A DNA stretch of 64,000 bases, taken from positions 42,875-106,874 of the forward strand of contig NZ_AXVR01000011.1 of NCBI RefSeq assembly GCF_000484695.1, written 5' to 3'. The notes beneath the pieces are model-generated. The model saw nothing but the letters and a program-made list of their open reading frames with translations. It had not been told where the DNA came from and made no database searches. Below, piece after piece: positions 18,270 to 27,644 of the stretch (position 1 is its first letter; every line of letters begins with the position of its first letter). Made by a program: the position numbers and the translations under genes. This DNA is from Salinispora cortesiana. Its GTDB lineage: Bacteria > Actinomycetota > Actinomycetes > Mycobacteriales > Micromonosporaceae.

Positions 18270-18983
18270 ATGACCGCAGGACCGACCCCGGGATCCGGCC
18301 GCGCCGAGGCGGCCGGATCCGCCGAGCCGGCGGGCCGCCCGGCCCCCGAGCCGGACGGCGCCGTCGAGCCGGACCGGCCCGTCGAGGGGGGTGGGCCCGT
18401 TGAGGCGGACCGGCCCGTCGAGGCCGCCGGTGCGACGCCCCGCCGCCCCGCCGCGTTGATCCTGTTCGGCATCGGCCTCACCGTGTTGGCGCTCGACTTC
18501 GGGACCAAGCACCTGGCACTTCAGGCGCTGGAAGGCCGGGAGCCGGTCGAACTCCTGGGCGGCCTGGTCTATCTCAGCCTCACCCGCAACAGCGGCGCGG
18601 CGTGGAGCATCGGCGCCGACTACACCTGGGTCTTCTCGCTGATCACCATCCTCGTGATCGGCTGGATCCTCTGGACGGCGCTGCGCCTGCGCTCCCTGCC
18701 CTGGGCGGTGTCGTTGGGGCTGGTGCTTGGCGGGGCACTCGGAAACCTGATGGACCGGATCTTTCGTGCTCCGGGCTGGTTCGTCGGACACGTGGTCGAC
18801 ATGATCAGTGTCCTCGAGCCGTACGGTCGGGCATTTCCGGTGTTCAACGTGGCCGACAGCGCGCTGGTCTGCGGCGTCGTCCTCGCGGTATTCCTCGAGC
18901 TGACCGGCCGCCAGCGCGACGGCAGCCGGCTCGGCCGGGACGGACGACGGGCGACCCCCACCGCGCCGCGGGAGCGGGCATGA
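18270..18983 (+). CDS. lspA: Lipoprotein signal peptidase LspA
   Basis: Aspartic membrane protease that cleaves prolipoprotein signal peptides after lipidation by Lgt, which is also in this window. The 237-residue product has an unusual N-terminal extension of about 60 residues with a degenerate Pro-Val-Glu repeat, then four membrane segments. The catalytic aspartates lie in GNLMDRIF (Asp162) and FNVADSALV (Asp196), and the [11 protein letters not shown] motif is present. The stop overlaps the pseudouridine synthase ATG. Confidence 0.95.
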   Translation: MTAGPTPGSGRAEAAGSAEPAGRPAPEPDGAVEPDRPVEGGGPVEADRPVEAAGATPRRPAALILFGIGLTVLALDFGTKHLALQALEGREPVELLGGLVYLSLTRNSGAAWSIGADYTWVFSLITILVIGWILWTALRLRSLPWAVSLGLVLGGALGNLMDRIFRAPGWFVGHVVDMISVLEPYGRAFPVFNVADSALVCGVVLAVFLELTGRQRDGSRLGRDGRRATPTAPRERA

Positions 18984-19924
18984 CGGCGGCATACGCGGCC
19001 GGCGGTGACCAGCGATCGCTGCCAGTCCCGGACGGGCTCGACGGACTCCGTCTCGACCAGGCCGTCGCGCGGCTCTTCGGGCTCTCCCGGACGACCGCGG
19101 CGGCCCTGGTCGACGCGGGCGCCGCACTGGTTGATGGCACGGTGCGGGCTAATTCCTACAAGATTCGGGCCGGGTCCTGGCTGGAGGTGACGCTGCCGGC
19201 GCCAGCGGCTCCGCCGGCCGTCGTGCCGCAGGCGGTGTCCGGCCTGGGCGTCGTGTATGCCGACGACGACATCGTGGTGGTGGACAAGCCGGTCGGTGTG
19301 GCCGCCCACCCCAGTCCCGGTTGGACCGGACCGACCGTGATCGGTGGGCTTGCCGCGATCGGCCACCGGATCGCCACCAGCGGCGCGGCCGAGCGGCAGG
19401 GCGTGGTGCATCGGCTCGACGTCGGCACGACCGGGATCATGGTGGTGGCCAAGAGTGAGCAGGCCTACACCTTCCTGAAGCGGGCGTTCAAGTACCGCGA
19501 GGTGGAGAAGCGCTACCACGCCGTGGTGCAGGGGCATCTCGATCCGTTGCGCGGCACCATCGATGCCCCGATCGATCGGCACCCGCACCACGACTACCGC
19601 TGGGCGGTGGTCTCGGGTGGTAAGCCCAGCATCACCCACTACGACACACTTGAGGCCTTTCCGGCGGCCAGCCTGGTGGACGTACGGCTGGAGACGGGCC
19701 GTACGCACCAGATCCGAGTGCACTTCTCGACGCTGCGCCACCCCTGTGTGGGCGACCTCACGTACGGAGCCGATCCCACCCTCGCCAAGCGGCTCGGCCT
19801 GGATCGGCAGTGGCTGCATGCCCGGGAGTTGGGGTTCCGCCATCCCCGAACAGGGGCGGAGGTCTGCTTCGTCAGCGACTACCCTGACGACCTGGACCGC
19901 GCGCTGGGAATCCTGCGGGACTAA
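18980..19924 (+). CDS. RluD-type 23S rRNA pseudouridine synthase
   Basis: RluA-family enzyme, probably modifying 23S rRNA. From ATG 18980 the product has 314 residues: an S4 RNA-binding domain ([20 protein letters not shown]), then the catalytic domain with [15 protein letters not shown] (catalytic Asp147) and the [10 protein letters not shown] motif. It begins inside the lspA stop (ATGA); the lspA-rluD order is common in bacteria. Confidence 0.94.
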   Translation: MTAAYAAGGDQRSLPVPDGLDGLRLDQAVARLFGLSRTTAAALVDAGAALVDGTVRANSYKIRAGSWLEVTLPAPAAPPAVVPQAVSGLGVVYADDDIVVVDKPVGVAAHPSPGWTGPTVIGGLAAIGHRIATSGAAERQGVVHRLDVGTTGIMVVAKSEQAYTFLKRAFKYREVEKRYHAVVQGHLDPLRGTIDAPIDRHPHHDYRWAVVSGGKPSITHYDTLEAFPAASLVDVRLETGRTHQIRVHFSTLRHPCVGDLTYGADPTLAKRLGLDRQWLHARELGFRHPRTGAEVCFVSDYPDDLDRALGILRD

Positions 19925-19972
19925 GCGCGGGAATGACCTGACCGATCCAACGCGACGAGGGGATCTCCGTCC

Positions 19973-21205
19973 GTGCGCTCCGGTGACCTGCTGCGCCAGC
20001 TGGACCAGCGGCTGTTACCCCATCTTGTGGGCACGGCGAACCGGCTGGCCCAGGGCCCTGCCCAACCTGGGGTCCTCCTCGCGGCTGTGTTGCTCTCCTG
20101 CCTTGCGGTGACGGTCACCGCGGTGTGGGGGATCGGTGCTCCGCAGGGCGGTGCCCCCACCGCGGACGAGATGACCCGGGTCGGGGTGGCCGCCGGGGAG
20201 TCAATTCCCGGCTATCTGCAGGACGCCACGGACGACCTGGAAGCTCTTCCGACGGCGTCCCCGTCTCCGGAGGACGACACCTTTGCGCTGGTCTCGCTGT
20301 CGACATACCTGACGCCCCATCAGGCCGCCAACGTCTTCGGCAACGTGCCGGTCGCCGCTGTCATCGGTCGGGTGCCGCTACCGGAGCGGCAGACCGAGGT
20401 TGTCCGGATCGACGTGCCGGACCTGCCGGGTGACGTGATCACCGCCATGGCCGATCTGGCGACTCGTAAGGAACGGGAGGCGGGAGACTACCGGGCTCAG
20501 GCCGCCGCGGTCAGTGACGGGAGACCAGAGCAGCGCGAGCAGAGCGCGCTGTATCTCAGCGCGGCGCAGATGGCGGAGGCCGAAGCCAAGGCATACCGCG
20601 GCGGGTGCGCCTGTGTCTACGCGGCGGTGGTTCGCGCAGAGCCGGTCGAGCTGCGCCAGGTGGCGTCCCAACCGGATGTGCGGGTCGTTGACCCGGCGCC
20701 GGAGGTGCACCGGCTGGACCGCGCCGTCTTCACCCCGCCCCTGCCTGAGCAGGAGGTGGTCGCGCACCCCTTTACGGACTCTGATCTGACCACGCCCGAT
20801 CCGGTGGCCCCCGATCCGGTGGCCCCCGATCCGGTGGCCCCCGATCCGGTGGTCCCGGATCCGGCTGCTCCTGACCCGGTTGTTCCTGACCCGGTTGTTC
20901 CCGATCCGGTGGTCCCGGATCCGGTCACCACTTCCACGCCGGCCACCCCCACCCCGGCGGTCTCGGATCCGGCCGTCTCCACCCCGGACCCCGAACCGGC
21001 CACCCCCAGCCCGCCGCCGCCGACGGAGGAGTCCGACCCCGCCCCGGTCCCGGAGGTGCGGAAGTCCCCATCGATTTCATCAAGCTTCAGCTACCCGGCC
21101 GAGGCGCCAACCACGCCGGTCACCTCGGCGAACGCGGTCGACAGCGGTGCATCCGAGCCGGTTTCGGAAGGTGAGGTCGGCCCGGTGGCAGGCGGACCGG
21201 TATAG
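19973..21205 (+). CDS. Membrane-anchored protein with PDPVx repeats
   Basis: No family recognised. The 410-residue product has a short cytoplasmic N-terminus, one hydrophobic segment (PGVLLAAVLLSCLAVTVTAVW) and a probable extracellular region. That region has a globular part (about residues 55-270) with a helical Arg/Glu/Ala-rich segment and a lone CACVY motif, then nine tandem 5-residue PDPVx repeats and a Ser/Pro/Thr-rich tail. Rigid Pro-rich repeats suggest a spacer through the cell wall. GTG 19973 follows a GAGGGG Shine-Dalgarno. It precedes the ParA-like gene. Confidence 0.75.
   Translation: MRSGDLLRQLDQRLLPHLVGTANRLAQGPAQPGVLLAAVLLSCLAVTVTAVWGIGAPQGGAPTADEMTRVGVAAGESIPGYLQDATDDLEALPTASPSPEDDTFALVSLSTYLTPHQAANVFGNVPVAAVIGRVPLPERQTEVVRIDVPDLPGDVITAMADLATRKEREAGDYRAQAAAVSDGRPEQREQSALYLSAAQMAEAEAKAYRGGCACVYAAVVRAEPVELRQVASQPDVRVVDPAPEVHRLDRAVFTPPLPEQEVVAHPFTDSDLTTPDPVAPDPVAPDPVAPDPVVPDPAAPDPVVPDPVVPDPVVPDPVTTSTPATPTPAVSDPAVSTPDPEPATPSPPPPTEESDPAPVPEVRKSPSISSSFSYPAEAPTTPVTSANAVDSGASEPVSEGEVGPVAGGPV
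20795..20929 (+). repeat. Nine tandem 15-bp repeats (PDPVx)
   Basis: Nine consecutive 15-bp units in frame within the membrane-anchored protein gene, encoding Pro-Asp-Pro-Val/Ala-Ala/Val/Thr. The first three units are nearly identical at the DNA level (CCCGATCCGGTGGCC), and later ones drift to GTGGTC or GTTGTT. Such an array is prone to slippage, so copy number may vary between strains. Confidence 0.9.
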
Positions 21206-21246
21206 CCCTAATAGGCTTTCGTTCGTAGCCTGTCAGGCGGGGCAGC

Positions 21247-22830
21247 ATGGAGCTGGGAGGGCGAGCCGTGGAGGGCAGCGAGACCGGCTGGAGTCAGCCG
21301 GCCGAACCGGCACCGCGGTGGCGGGCGTTGCTCGACCGGGCGCGGCTCGGTAGCCGCGGGGCTGAGCCGGCCGGGCCGGACCGGTCGGGGCCTGCGGCCC
21401 CAGCCGAGCCGTTGCCGCGACGGGCAGCCGGCAACGGCTACGCGGCCCGCGTGCCGGCAGCCGGATCGCACCTGCCGGGGCCCGGCTCGCCGCCCGCCGA
21501 GTTGGCGTACGACGCGGAGGCGCGAACCTACGGGGCTGATCCGCGGGACGCGGGGCACCGAGGTGAGCCGGCATACCGGGCCGAGCGGGGACTGCCGGCC
21601 GAGCCGGCGTATGGGGCTGCTGCGGGCTATCGGAACCCGTTGGCTCCGGGTCCGGAGCCTCGCTTCTCCGAACCAGAGTCGCCGCCGGTGCAGTCCCGCT
21701 ACGCATTGCTCGACAACGGCTACCGGCATGCGCCGCCGGTAGAGAACGGCTACCGGCACGCGCCGCCGGCAGAGAACGGCTACCAGTCTGATTCGGCGTA
21801 CCGGTCGGAGCCCGGGTATCGGTCTGAGCCGGCCTATCAGGCTGATCCCGGGTATCGGTCCGAGCACGACTATCGCTCTGAGCCGGTGTATCGCTCCGAA
21901 CCGGCGGGTCCGGCTGATCCTGGATATCGGTCTCAGCCGGCGTACCCGTCTGAGCCGGCGTACCAGCCCGCGGTCAACCGGGGCTACGCCAGGGTGGAGT
22001 GGCGGCAGCCGTCAGCGACGAGCGGATCGGAACGCGCGGCCACCGTACTGCGGGGGGAACTCGGTAGTCCCCGGGTGCTGGCGTTCGCGAATCCCAAGGG
22101 TGGCGTACACAAAACCACTGCGACCGTGTTGGCCGCCGCGACCGTCGGCAGCGTGCGTGGCCGGGGCGTGCTGGCCTGGGACGACAACGAGCTACGGGGC
22201 ACGCTCGGGCTGCGTGCGGGAAGCGCCCGGCACGCCCGTACCATCCGGCACCTGATCGGCGACCTCGCGCACATCGAGATCAAGGAAGGGCCGGAGCTGC
22301 TGGACCAGCTCGACGACTATCTCCGGCACGCCTCGGACGGCTCGTACGACGTGCTGGCGGGTGAGGAGAGTCCCCGTTTCGCCCAGCGGCTCGACCAGTT
22401 CACCGTCCGGCGGGTGCTGGAGCTGCTCCGCCGCACCCACGACGTGATCTGTGTGGACACCGGTAACAACGTGGAGAGCCCCAACTGGCGTACCGTCATG
22501 CAGGCGGCCGACCAGCTCGTGGTCACCACGGTGCCGCGGGAGGATGCCGCGTTCAGCGCTGACTGGATGCTCGACCTGCTACACGAGGTAGGCATGGGGG
22601 AGTTGGCTGACAACGCGGTGACCCTGATCTCGTGCCCGACCCCGGGGCGCAGTGAGCTCCGCGCCGACCTGGAACGACACTTCGCCACCCGGACTCGGGC
22701 GGTGACCGTGGTGCCGTATGACCCGATCCTGGAGTCCGGATCGTCAATCGAGTACCACCAGCTTCAGCCGGCGACCCGGGAGGCGTGGTTGAGCGCCGCC
22801 GCGGTGATGCTGGAGCCGTTCGCCCGCTGA
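21247..22830 (+). CDS. ParA/MinD-like ATPase with repeat-rich N-terminus
   Basis: A 527-residue protein in two parts. Residues 1 to about 255 are low complexity, rich in Pro/Tyr/Glu/Arg, with a 10-residue duplication (NGYRHAPPVE/NGYRHAPPAE) and many YRSEP-type units. Residues about 275-527 form a ParA/MinD-type ATPase with a deviant Walker A, NPKGGVHKTT, in which His replaces the usual Gly before the Lys. Later features are a VICVDTGNNVESPNW Walker B region and a VPREDAAFSADWMLDLL segment. It could act in positioning or secretion; no ParB or parS partner is visible. ATG 21247 is used; GTG 21268 has a stronger Shine-Dalgarno (GGGAGG). Confidence 0.8.
   Translation: MELGGRAVEGSETGWSQPAEPAPRWRALLDRARLGSRGAEPAGPDRSGPAAPAEPLPRRAAGNGYAARVPAAGSHLPGPGSPPAELAYDAEARTYGADPRDAGHRGEPAYRAERGLPAEPAYGAAAGYRNPLAPGPEPRFSEPESPPVQSRYALLDNGYRHAPPVENGYRHAPPAENGYQSDSAYRSEPGYRSEPAYQADPGYRSEHDYRSEPVYRSEPAGPADPGYRSQPAYPSEPAYQPAVNRGYARVEWRQPSATSGSERAATVLRGELGSPRVLAFANPKGGVHKTTATVLAAATVGSVRGRGVLAWDDNELRGTLGLRAGSARHARTIRHLIGDLAHIEIKEGPELLDQLDDYLRHASDGSYDVLAGEESPRFAQRLDQFTVRRVLELLRRTHDVICVDTGNNVESPNWRTVMQAADQLVVTTVPREDAAFSADWMLDLLHEVGMGELADNAVTLISCPTPGRSELRADLERHFATRTRAVTVVPYDPILESGSSIEYHQLQPATREAWLSAAAVMLEPFAR
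21715..21774 (+). repeat. Two tandem 30-bp repeats in the ParA-like gene
   Basis: Units 21715-21744 and 21745-21774 differ at only two bases and encode NGYRHAPPVE and NGYRHAPPAE. They sit next to a longer run of degenerate YRSEP-coding units (about 21780-21970). Confidence 0.85.
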
Positions 22831-22887
22831 GTGGGCGTGTCGTCCACCGGCGCCCCACGGCGCCGCCACTCCTGAGAGGATCACCGG

Positions 22888-23715
22888 GTGAGCGCGGACA
22901 CCCCCGACCCCGACCGGCCCAGTTCCCGGGCCGTACCACCGGACGGCGAGTCGCCGGGCGATGGCCCCACCTCGTCGTACCCAGATCGTGCTGCGGCCGT
23001 CGGGTCGGAACCGCCCGCCTCGTTGACCTGGTATGGCGCGCCGCCCGTTGCCGAGGCGCCGCGGCCCCGGCTTCGGCCGCAGCTCGTCTGGGCGGCGGCG
23101 GGAGCGTTCGGGGTGGTGATCCTCGGTGTCCCGCTGGGGTTGCTCTGGGCCACGCTGGCCCCGGACACCCCGGTGGTGCAGACCGAGTCGGGCGCTGTCT
23201 ACGGCGAGTCGCAGCCGGAGCAGCCGATCGCAGCCGACGGTTGGTTCAGCCTGCTCGGTCTCGCCTTCGGCGTCTTGGTCGCGGTCGGCCTCTGGTTCCT
23301 GCTGCGCCGCTACCGGGGTCCGATCGGGTTGGCTGCCGCCGTGCTTGGGTCGCTGGGGGCGGCGCTGGTCGCCTGGCAGGTCGGCCAACGGGTGGGGCTG
23401 GGAACCTTCGAGTACCTGTTGGCGACCGCCGCGGAGGGGCAGACCTTCGGACAACCCGCGCAACTGCGGGCCGGGGGAGTGGGGTGGTGGGGTCCACTGC
23501 CGGTGCCGTACGGCAACGTGCTGCTGCCCGCGTTTGGCGCGGCGGTCGGTTACACCCTGCTGGCGGGCTGGTCCCGTTGGCCATCGTTGCGTCCGGAGCC
23601 GATTCCCGACTGGTCGACCGGGCCGGGCGTCAGTTGGGCGTCGGCGGAGACGCCAGCTCCTTCAGCGGCACCGGAACCGCCCGGACCTGGCGCAGCAGAG
23701 CCGCCTCGCGGGTGA
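22888..23715 (+). CDS. DUF2567-like membrane protein
   Basis: Actinobacterial membrane protein of unknown function, resembling the DUF2567 family; the assignment is from memory of family character. The 275-residue product has a Pro/Asp/Ser-rich N-terminus of about 60 residues and four membrane segments (QLVWAAAGAFGVVILGVPLG, GLAFGVLVAVGLWFLL, IGLAAAVLGSLGAALVAW, NVLLPAFGAAVGYTLLAGW). A periplasmic loop after the first carries YGESQPEQPIAADGWF. It starts with GTG 57 bp after the ParA-like gene. Its 3' end overlaps a convergent gene by 86 bp. Confidence 0.75.
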   Translation: MSADTPDPDRPSSRAVPPDGESPGDGPTSSYPDRAAAVGSEPPASLTWYGAPPVAEAPRPRLRPQLVWAAAGAFGVVILGVPLGLLWATLAPDTPVVQTESGAVYGESQPEQPIAADGWFSLLGLAFGVLVAVGLWFLLRRYRGPIGLAAAVLGSLGAALVAWQVGQRVGLGTFEYLLATAAEGQTFGQPAQLRAGGVGWWGPLPVPYGNVLLPAFGAAVGYTLLAGWSRWPSLRPEPIPDWSTGPGVSWASAETPAPSAAPEPPGPGAAEPPRG

Positions 23716-24328
23716 GTAGCCGCAGCTCGGCGCGGAGCCGGGCAGCGGTGTCGTCGATGGCGAGCAACCGCTGTCGGTCGGCGAGGGTCAGCGCGGCCGT
23801 CGCGGCGACCAGGTGCGACAGGACCGTCGGATCCTCCGGGAGCTGCTCCGAGGCCTCCTCCGGGTCGGCGCGGATCAGGCCCAGGTACTGCCGGAAGACC
23901 GCGGTCACCTGGGCGGACAGCTCTCCGGCCTCGTCCGGGGGAGGCGGCTCGGGCAACCACTGGACCTCGGCAGTCAGGTAGGGCGCGCTGGTCCGGTCAA
24001 TGCTGTCTATCCGGAACCGTTGCCGACCCACGGTGACGATGTCGTAGCCCCCGTCCGGCAGCTCGGTCACCTGGCGCAGCTCGGCGGTGCAGCCCACCTC
24101 GTGCAGCGTGACGTCCTCGCCGGGTGACGGGAGGCCGTCCGGTGCGGTGGGAGCGACCTCCCAACCAGCCCGGATCGCCACCACGCCGAACTCGCGCGGC
24201 CGCTGCTCCGGCAGGGTGAGGAGGTGGCGCACCAGGGCGCGGTACCGGTCTTCGAAGATGTGTAGCGGCAGCACCAGACCGGGGAAGAGGACGGTTCCGA
24301 GCGGGAACACCGGCAGCCGCGCAGTCAC
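23630..24328 (-). CDS. Lon substrate-binding (LON) domain protein
   Basis: Stand-alone LON N-terminal domain protein without the AAA+ ATPase or protease parts. From the GTG at 24328 the product has 232 residues and begins [30 protein letters not shown], the family opening (quoted in part), with the IFEDRYRAL motif and the later VGRQRFRI strand. Such single-domain proteins are widespread and of unclear function. A TACCCT -10 box lies 6 nt before the GTG with no Shine-Dalgarno, suggesting a leaderless mRNA. It is divergent from hisD and convergent with the DUF2567-like gene. Confidence 0.88.
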   Translation of the reverse strand: MTARLPVFPLGTVLFPGLVLPLHIFEDRYRALVRHLLTLPEQRPREFGVVAIRAGWEVAPTAPDGLPSPGEDVTLHEVGCTAELRQVTELPDGGYDIVTVGRQRFRIDSIDRTSAPYLTAEVQWLPEPPPPDEAGELSAQVTAVFRQYLGLIRADPEEASEQLPEDPTVLSHLVAATAALTLADRQRLLAIDDTAARLRAELRLLTREAALLRQVRAVPVPLKELASPPTPN

Positions 24329-24334
24329 GGGTCG

Positions 24335-24340
24335 AGGGTA
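24335..24340 (-). promoter_or_regulatory. Leaderless -10 box of the LON-domain gene
   Basis: On the minus strand TACCCT ends 6 nt before the GTG at 24328. It fits TANNNT placed for transcription starting at the start codon. Confidence 0.5.
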
Positions 24341-24422
24341 GCCCGATCCTCCTCCGGAGGGTGTGTCTCGGCTCATCGTCTCGTCGTGTGGGCGGTGCCG
24401 GTCAGCCCGGACCCGAGCCGCC

Positions 24423-24428
24423 TAGACT
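24423..24428 (+). promoter_or_regulatory. Leaderless -10 box of hisD
   Basis: TAGACT ends 7 nt before the hisD GTG at 24436, with no Shine-Dalgarno between. It is the probable promoter of the hisDCB-hisH-hisA operon. Confidence 0.55.
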
Positions 24429-24435
24429 CGCAAGG

Positions 24436-25758
24436 GTGTTGCACCGGATCGACCTACGTGGCGGGGTTCGTGACCCGCGCCGCCTGCTGCCCCGTGCCCG
24501 GCTCGATGTCTCCGCGGCTGTCGAGCAGATCCGCCCGCTCGTGGCGGAGGTGCGGGAGCATGGCTACTCAGCGATCCGGGCGGCGAGTGAGCGGTTCGAC
24601 GGGGTCTCGCCGGAGCTGCTGCGGGTCCCGGTGGAGGTGATCGCCGAGGCCGAGGGGAAGCTCGACCCGCAGGTCCGCGCGGCGTTGTTGGAGTCGATCA
24701 ACCGGGCTCGCCGGGTGCACGCCGCGCAGCGCCGCAGTGACCACACCACGCAGGTCGTGCCGGGTGGCACGGTCACCGAGCGTTGGGTGCCGGTTGATCG
24801 GGTCGGGCTCTATGTGCCCGGTGGTCTGGCGATGTACCCGTCAACGGTGGTCATGAACGTGGTGCCCGCGCAGGAGGCCGGGGTGCGTTCGCTGGTTGTG
24901 GCCAGTCCGCCGCGCAGGGACAACGGCGGGTTGCCCGACGCGCGGGTACTCGCCGCCTGCGCCCTGCTTGGGGTGACCGAGGTGTATGCCGTCGGCGGCG
25001 CGCAGGCAGTGGCGATGCTCGCGTACGGCAGTTCGGTTGACCCCGACAGCACCGCCTTCTGTGCGCCGGTTGACCTGATCACCGGCCCGGGCAACATCTG
25101 GGTCACCGCCGCGAAGCGGTTGCTGCGGGGCGTGGTCGGCATCGACGCCGAGGCCGGCCCCACCGAGATCGCGATCCTGGCCGACCACACCGCCGATCCG
25201 GTGCATGTGGCCGCCGACCTGATCAGCCAAGCCGAGCACGACCCGCTCGCGGCGAGCGTGCTGGTCACACCGTCGGTGGAGCTGGCCGACGCGGTGGACC
25301 AGGAGTTGGCCCGGCAGGTACCGGCGACCCGGCACACCGAGCGGGTCAGCACCGCGCTCAGCGGAGAGCAGAGCGGCATCGTCCTCGTTGCGGACCTGGC
25401 GGCCGGGCTGCGGGTGGTGGACGCCTACGCGGCCGAGCATCTGGAGATCCAGACCGAGAACGCCCGCGAGTGGGCACTGCGGGTGCGCAACGCCGGGGCG
25501 ATCTTCGTCGGTGCCTGGTCGCCGGTGTCGCTCGGCGACTACTGCGCCGGCTCCAACCATGTGCTGCCTACCGGGGGCTGTGCTCGGCACTCGTCAGGCC
25601 TGTCGGTGCAGTCCTTTCTGCGCGGTGTCCACCTGGTGGAGTACACGCAGGAGGCGCTACGGGACGTGGCGCCGCACGTGGTCGCCCTGGCGAGGGTGGA
25701 GGACCTGCCAGCACACGGCCAGGCGGTCACCGCTCGGCTGTCGGAGGAAGCATCGTGA
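24436..25758 (+). CDS. hisD: Histidinol dehydrogenase HisD
   Basis: Zinc enzyme performing the last two oxidations to histidine. From GTG 24436 the product has 440 residues, close to the family norm. It shows the [16 protein letters not shown] region, [42 protein letters not shown], and the metal-site segment [10 protein letters not shown] with a later AEHLEI. The start follows a TAGACT -10 box by 7 nt; the frame upstream is open but noncoding in character. The stop overlaps hisC (GTGA). Confidence 0.96.
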   Translation: MLHRIDLRGGVRDPRRLLPRARLDVSAAVEQIRPLVAEVREHGYSAIRAASERFDGVSPELLRVPVEVIAEAEGKLDPQVRAALLESINRARRVHAAQRRSDHTTQVVPGGTVTERWVPVDRVGLYVPGGLAMYPSTVVMNVVPAQEAGVRSLVVASPPRRDNGGLPDARVLAACALLGVTEVYAVGGAQAVAMLAYGSSVDPDSTAFCAPVDLITGPGNIWVTAAKRLLRGVVGIDAEAGPTEIAILADHTADPVHVAADLISQAEHDPLAASVLVTPSVELADAVDQELARQVPATRHTERVSTALSGEQSGIVLVADLAAGLRVVDAYAAEHLEIQTENAREWALRVRNAGAIFVGAWSPVSLGDYCAGSNHVLPTGGCARHSSGLSVQSFLRGVHLVEYTQEALRDVAPHVVALARVEDLPAHGQAVTARLSEEAS

Positions 25759-26831
25759 CCAGCCTGGACGATCTGCCGATCCGGGCGGACCTACGCGGGC
25801 TGACCCCGTACGGGGCGCCGCAGCTGGACGTGTCGGTGCGGTTGAACACGAACGAGAACTCGTACCCGGTGCCGGACGCGGTGGCCGAGACGATCGGCAG
25901 GGCGATCGCCGCCGAGCTGCGGGACCTCAACCGGTACCCGGACCGGGACGCGGTGGCGCTCCGTGGCGACCTGGCGGCGTATCTGGGTGCCGAGTTCAAT
26001 CTTGATCAAATATGGGCGGCCAACGGCTCCAACGAGGTCCACCAGCAACTGCTCCAGGTCTTCGGTGGGCCGGGGCGGACCGCGCTCGGTTTCCTGCCGG
26101 CGTACTCGATGCATCCGCTGCTGGCGCTCGGCACCGGCACCCGGTGGGCACCGGCCCGGCGCGGCGTCGACTTCGGGCTGACCGTCGCCGAGGCGGTGGC
26201 ACAGGTCCGTGAGCACCGTCCGGACGTGGTCTTTCTCTGCTCGCCGAACAATCCCACCGGCACCGTCCTGGACCTGGCCGTGGTCACCGCGGTGCTGGCC
26301 GAGGCGCCGGGGATGGTGGTGGTCGACGAGGCCTACGCGGAGTTCGCCCGGGCCGGCACGGTCAGCGCCCTGTCGTTGTTGGGTGACCACCCCCGGCTGG
26401 TGGTGACCCGTACCATGAGCAAGGCGTTCGGGTTCGCCGGCGGCCGGCTGGGCTACCTGGCCGCCGACCCGGCGGTGGTGGCGGCCGTGCAACTCGTCCG
26501 GCTGCCCTACCACCTCTCGGCGCTGACGCAGGCGGCGGCGCGGGCCGCCCTGGCGCATCGCGACGAGCTGCTGAGCACCGTCTCGGCGATTAAGGTGCAG
26601 CGGGACCGGATCGTGACCGAGCTCCGGGCCCGCGGTCACCGGGTCGCCGACAGCGACGCCAACTTCGTGTTGTTCGAGGTCGGCGGGGACCAGTGCGCCG
26701 CATGGCAGGTCCTGCTCGACGCCGGGGTCCTGGTTCGTGACGTCGGCCTGCCCGGCTGGTTGCGGGTCACCGCCGGCACCCCCGCCGAGACCGATGCCTT
26801 CCTGATCGCTGTGGAGAAGCTTTCGTCATGA
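25755..26831 (+). CDS. hisC: Histidinol-phosphate aminotransferase HisC
   Basis: PLP enzyme converting imidazole acetol phosphate to histidinol phosphate. From GTG 25755 the product has 358 residues with the class II motifs [27 protein letters not shown], the PLP lysine in [17 protein letters not shown], and the C-terminal LRVTAGT arginine motif. It is translationally coupled to hisD upstream and hisB downstream by 4-bp overlaps. Confidence 0.96.
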   Translation: MTSLDDLPIRADLRGLTPYGAPQLDVSVRLNTNENSYPVPDAVAETIGRAIAAELRDLNRYPDRDAVALRGDLAAYLGAEFNLDQIWAANGSNEVHQQLLQVFGGPGRTALGFLPAYSMHPLLALGTGTRWAPARRGVDFGLTVAEAVAQVREHRPDVVFLCSPNNPTGTVLDLAVVTAVLAEAPGMVVVDEAYAEFARAGTVSALSLLGDHPRLVVTRTMSKAFGFAGGRLGYLAADPAVVAAVQLVRLPYHLSALTQAAARAALAHRDELLSTVSAIKVQRDRIVTELRARGHRVADSDANFVLFEVGGDQCAAWQVLLDAGVLVRDVGLPGWLRVTAGTPAETDAFLIAVEKLSS

Positions 26832-27439
26832 GTCGCACTGCCCGGGTCGAGCGGGTCACCAAGGAAACCAAGGTTCTCGTCGAGATCGACCTCGACGGTA
26901 GCGGAAAGGCCGATATCGAGACCGGTGTCGGCTTCTATGACCACATGCTGCACCAGATCGCCCGGCACGGCGGGTTTGACCTCACCGTGCACACCGTCGG
27001 TGACCTTCACATCGACGCACATCACACGATGGAGGACACGGCGTTGGCGCTGGGCGCCGCGGTTGATCGCGCGCTGGGTGACCGGGCGGGCATCCGGCGG
27101 TACGGCTCGGCTACCGTTCCGATGGATGAGGTGTTAGTCCGGGCCGCCGTCGACCTCTCGGGGAGGCCGTACGTCGTGCACGACGAGCCGGCGCTCGCCC
27201 CGTACATCGGACCGGTCTACCCGACCAGCATGACCCGACATGTCTGGGAGTCCTTCGGTCAGTCGGCCCGGGTCACGCTGCACGTGGACGTGCTGCGGGC
27301 GGCCCGGCCGGGCGGGCACCCCGACGCCCACCACGTGGTGGAGGCGCAGTTCAAGGCGGTGTCCCGGGCGTTGCGCGAGGCGACGGCCATGGACCCTCGG
27401 TTTGCCGGCGTGGTGCCCAGCACGAAGGGAAGACTGTGA
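26828..27439 (+). CDS. hisB: Imidazoleglycerol-phosphate dehydratase HisB
   Basis: Dehydratase of step 6 of histidine synthesis. The 203-residue, single-domain product carries the manganese-binding motifs [31 protein letters not shown] and the C-terminal [18 protein letters not shown]. There is no fused histidinol phosphatase domain as in E. coli. ATG 26828 overlaps the hisC stop. Confidence 0.96.
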   Translation: MSRTARVERVTKETKVLVEIDLDGSGKADIETGVGFYDHMLHQIARHGGFDLTVHTVGDLHIDAHHTMEDTALALGAAVDRALGDRAGIRRYGSATVPMDEVLVRAAVDLSGRPYVVHDEPALAPYIGPVYPTSMTRHVWESFGQSARVTLHVDVLRAARPGGHPDAHHVVEAQFKAVSRALREATAMDPRFAGVVPSTKGRL

Positions 27440-27470
27440 GGACCGTGGTCGTTGGTGGAGGGTGGCGCTG

Positions 27471-27644
27471 ATGGGTGGGGTGCTACCGACCCTGCTGCTG
27501 ATTCTGGCCGGGGTGCTGGTCGGCGGGGCACTCTCGTTGCACCGGCAGGGGGTGCCTCGTGCGGTGGTGCTCACCACCGCGGCGCTGGCCATGTTGGCGG
27601 CGGTCGCCGGGGGCCTGTGGTTGCTGCCAGGGGAGGGTTCGTGA
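27471..27644 (+). CDS. Small two-helix membrane protein in the his operon
   Basis: A 57-residue, very hydrophobic product with two predicted membrane segments (VLPTLLLILAGVLVGGALSL and VVLTTAALAMLAAVAGGLWLL) joined by HRQGVPR. No family recognised. It lies between hisB and hisH; its ATG has a GGAGG Shine-Dalgarno 9 nt upstream and its stop overlaps the hisH GTG by 4 bp, which argues for a real translated gene. GTG 27462 is a weaker start. Confidence 0.65.
   Translation: MGGVLPTLLLILAGVLVGGALSLHRQGVPRAVVLTTAALAMLAAVAGGLWLLPGEGS

Noticed and set aside
20795..20929. CRISPR-like array
   Set aside because: The repeats are contiguous, in frame, 15 bp long and have no spacers; they encode PDPVx.
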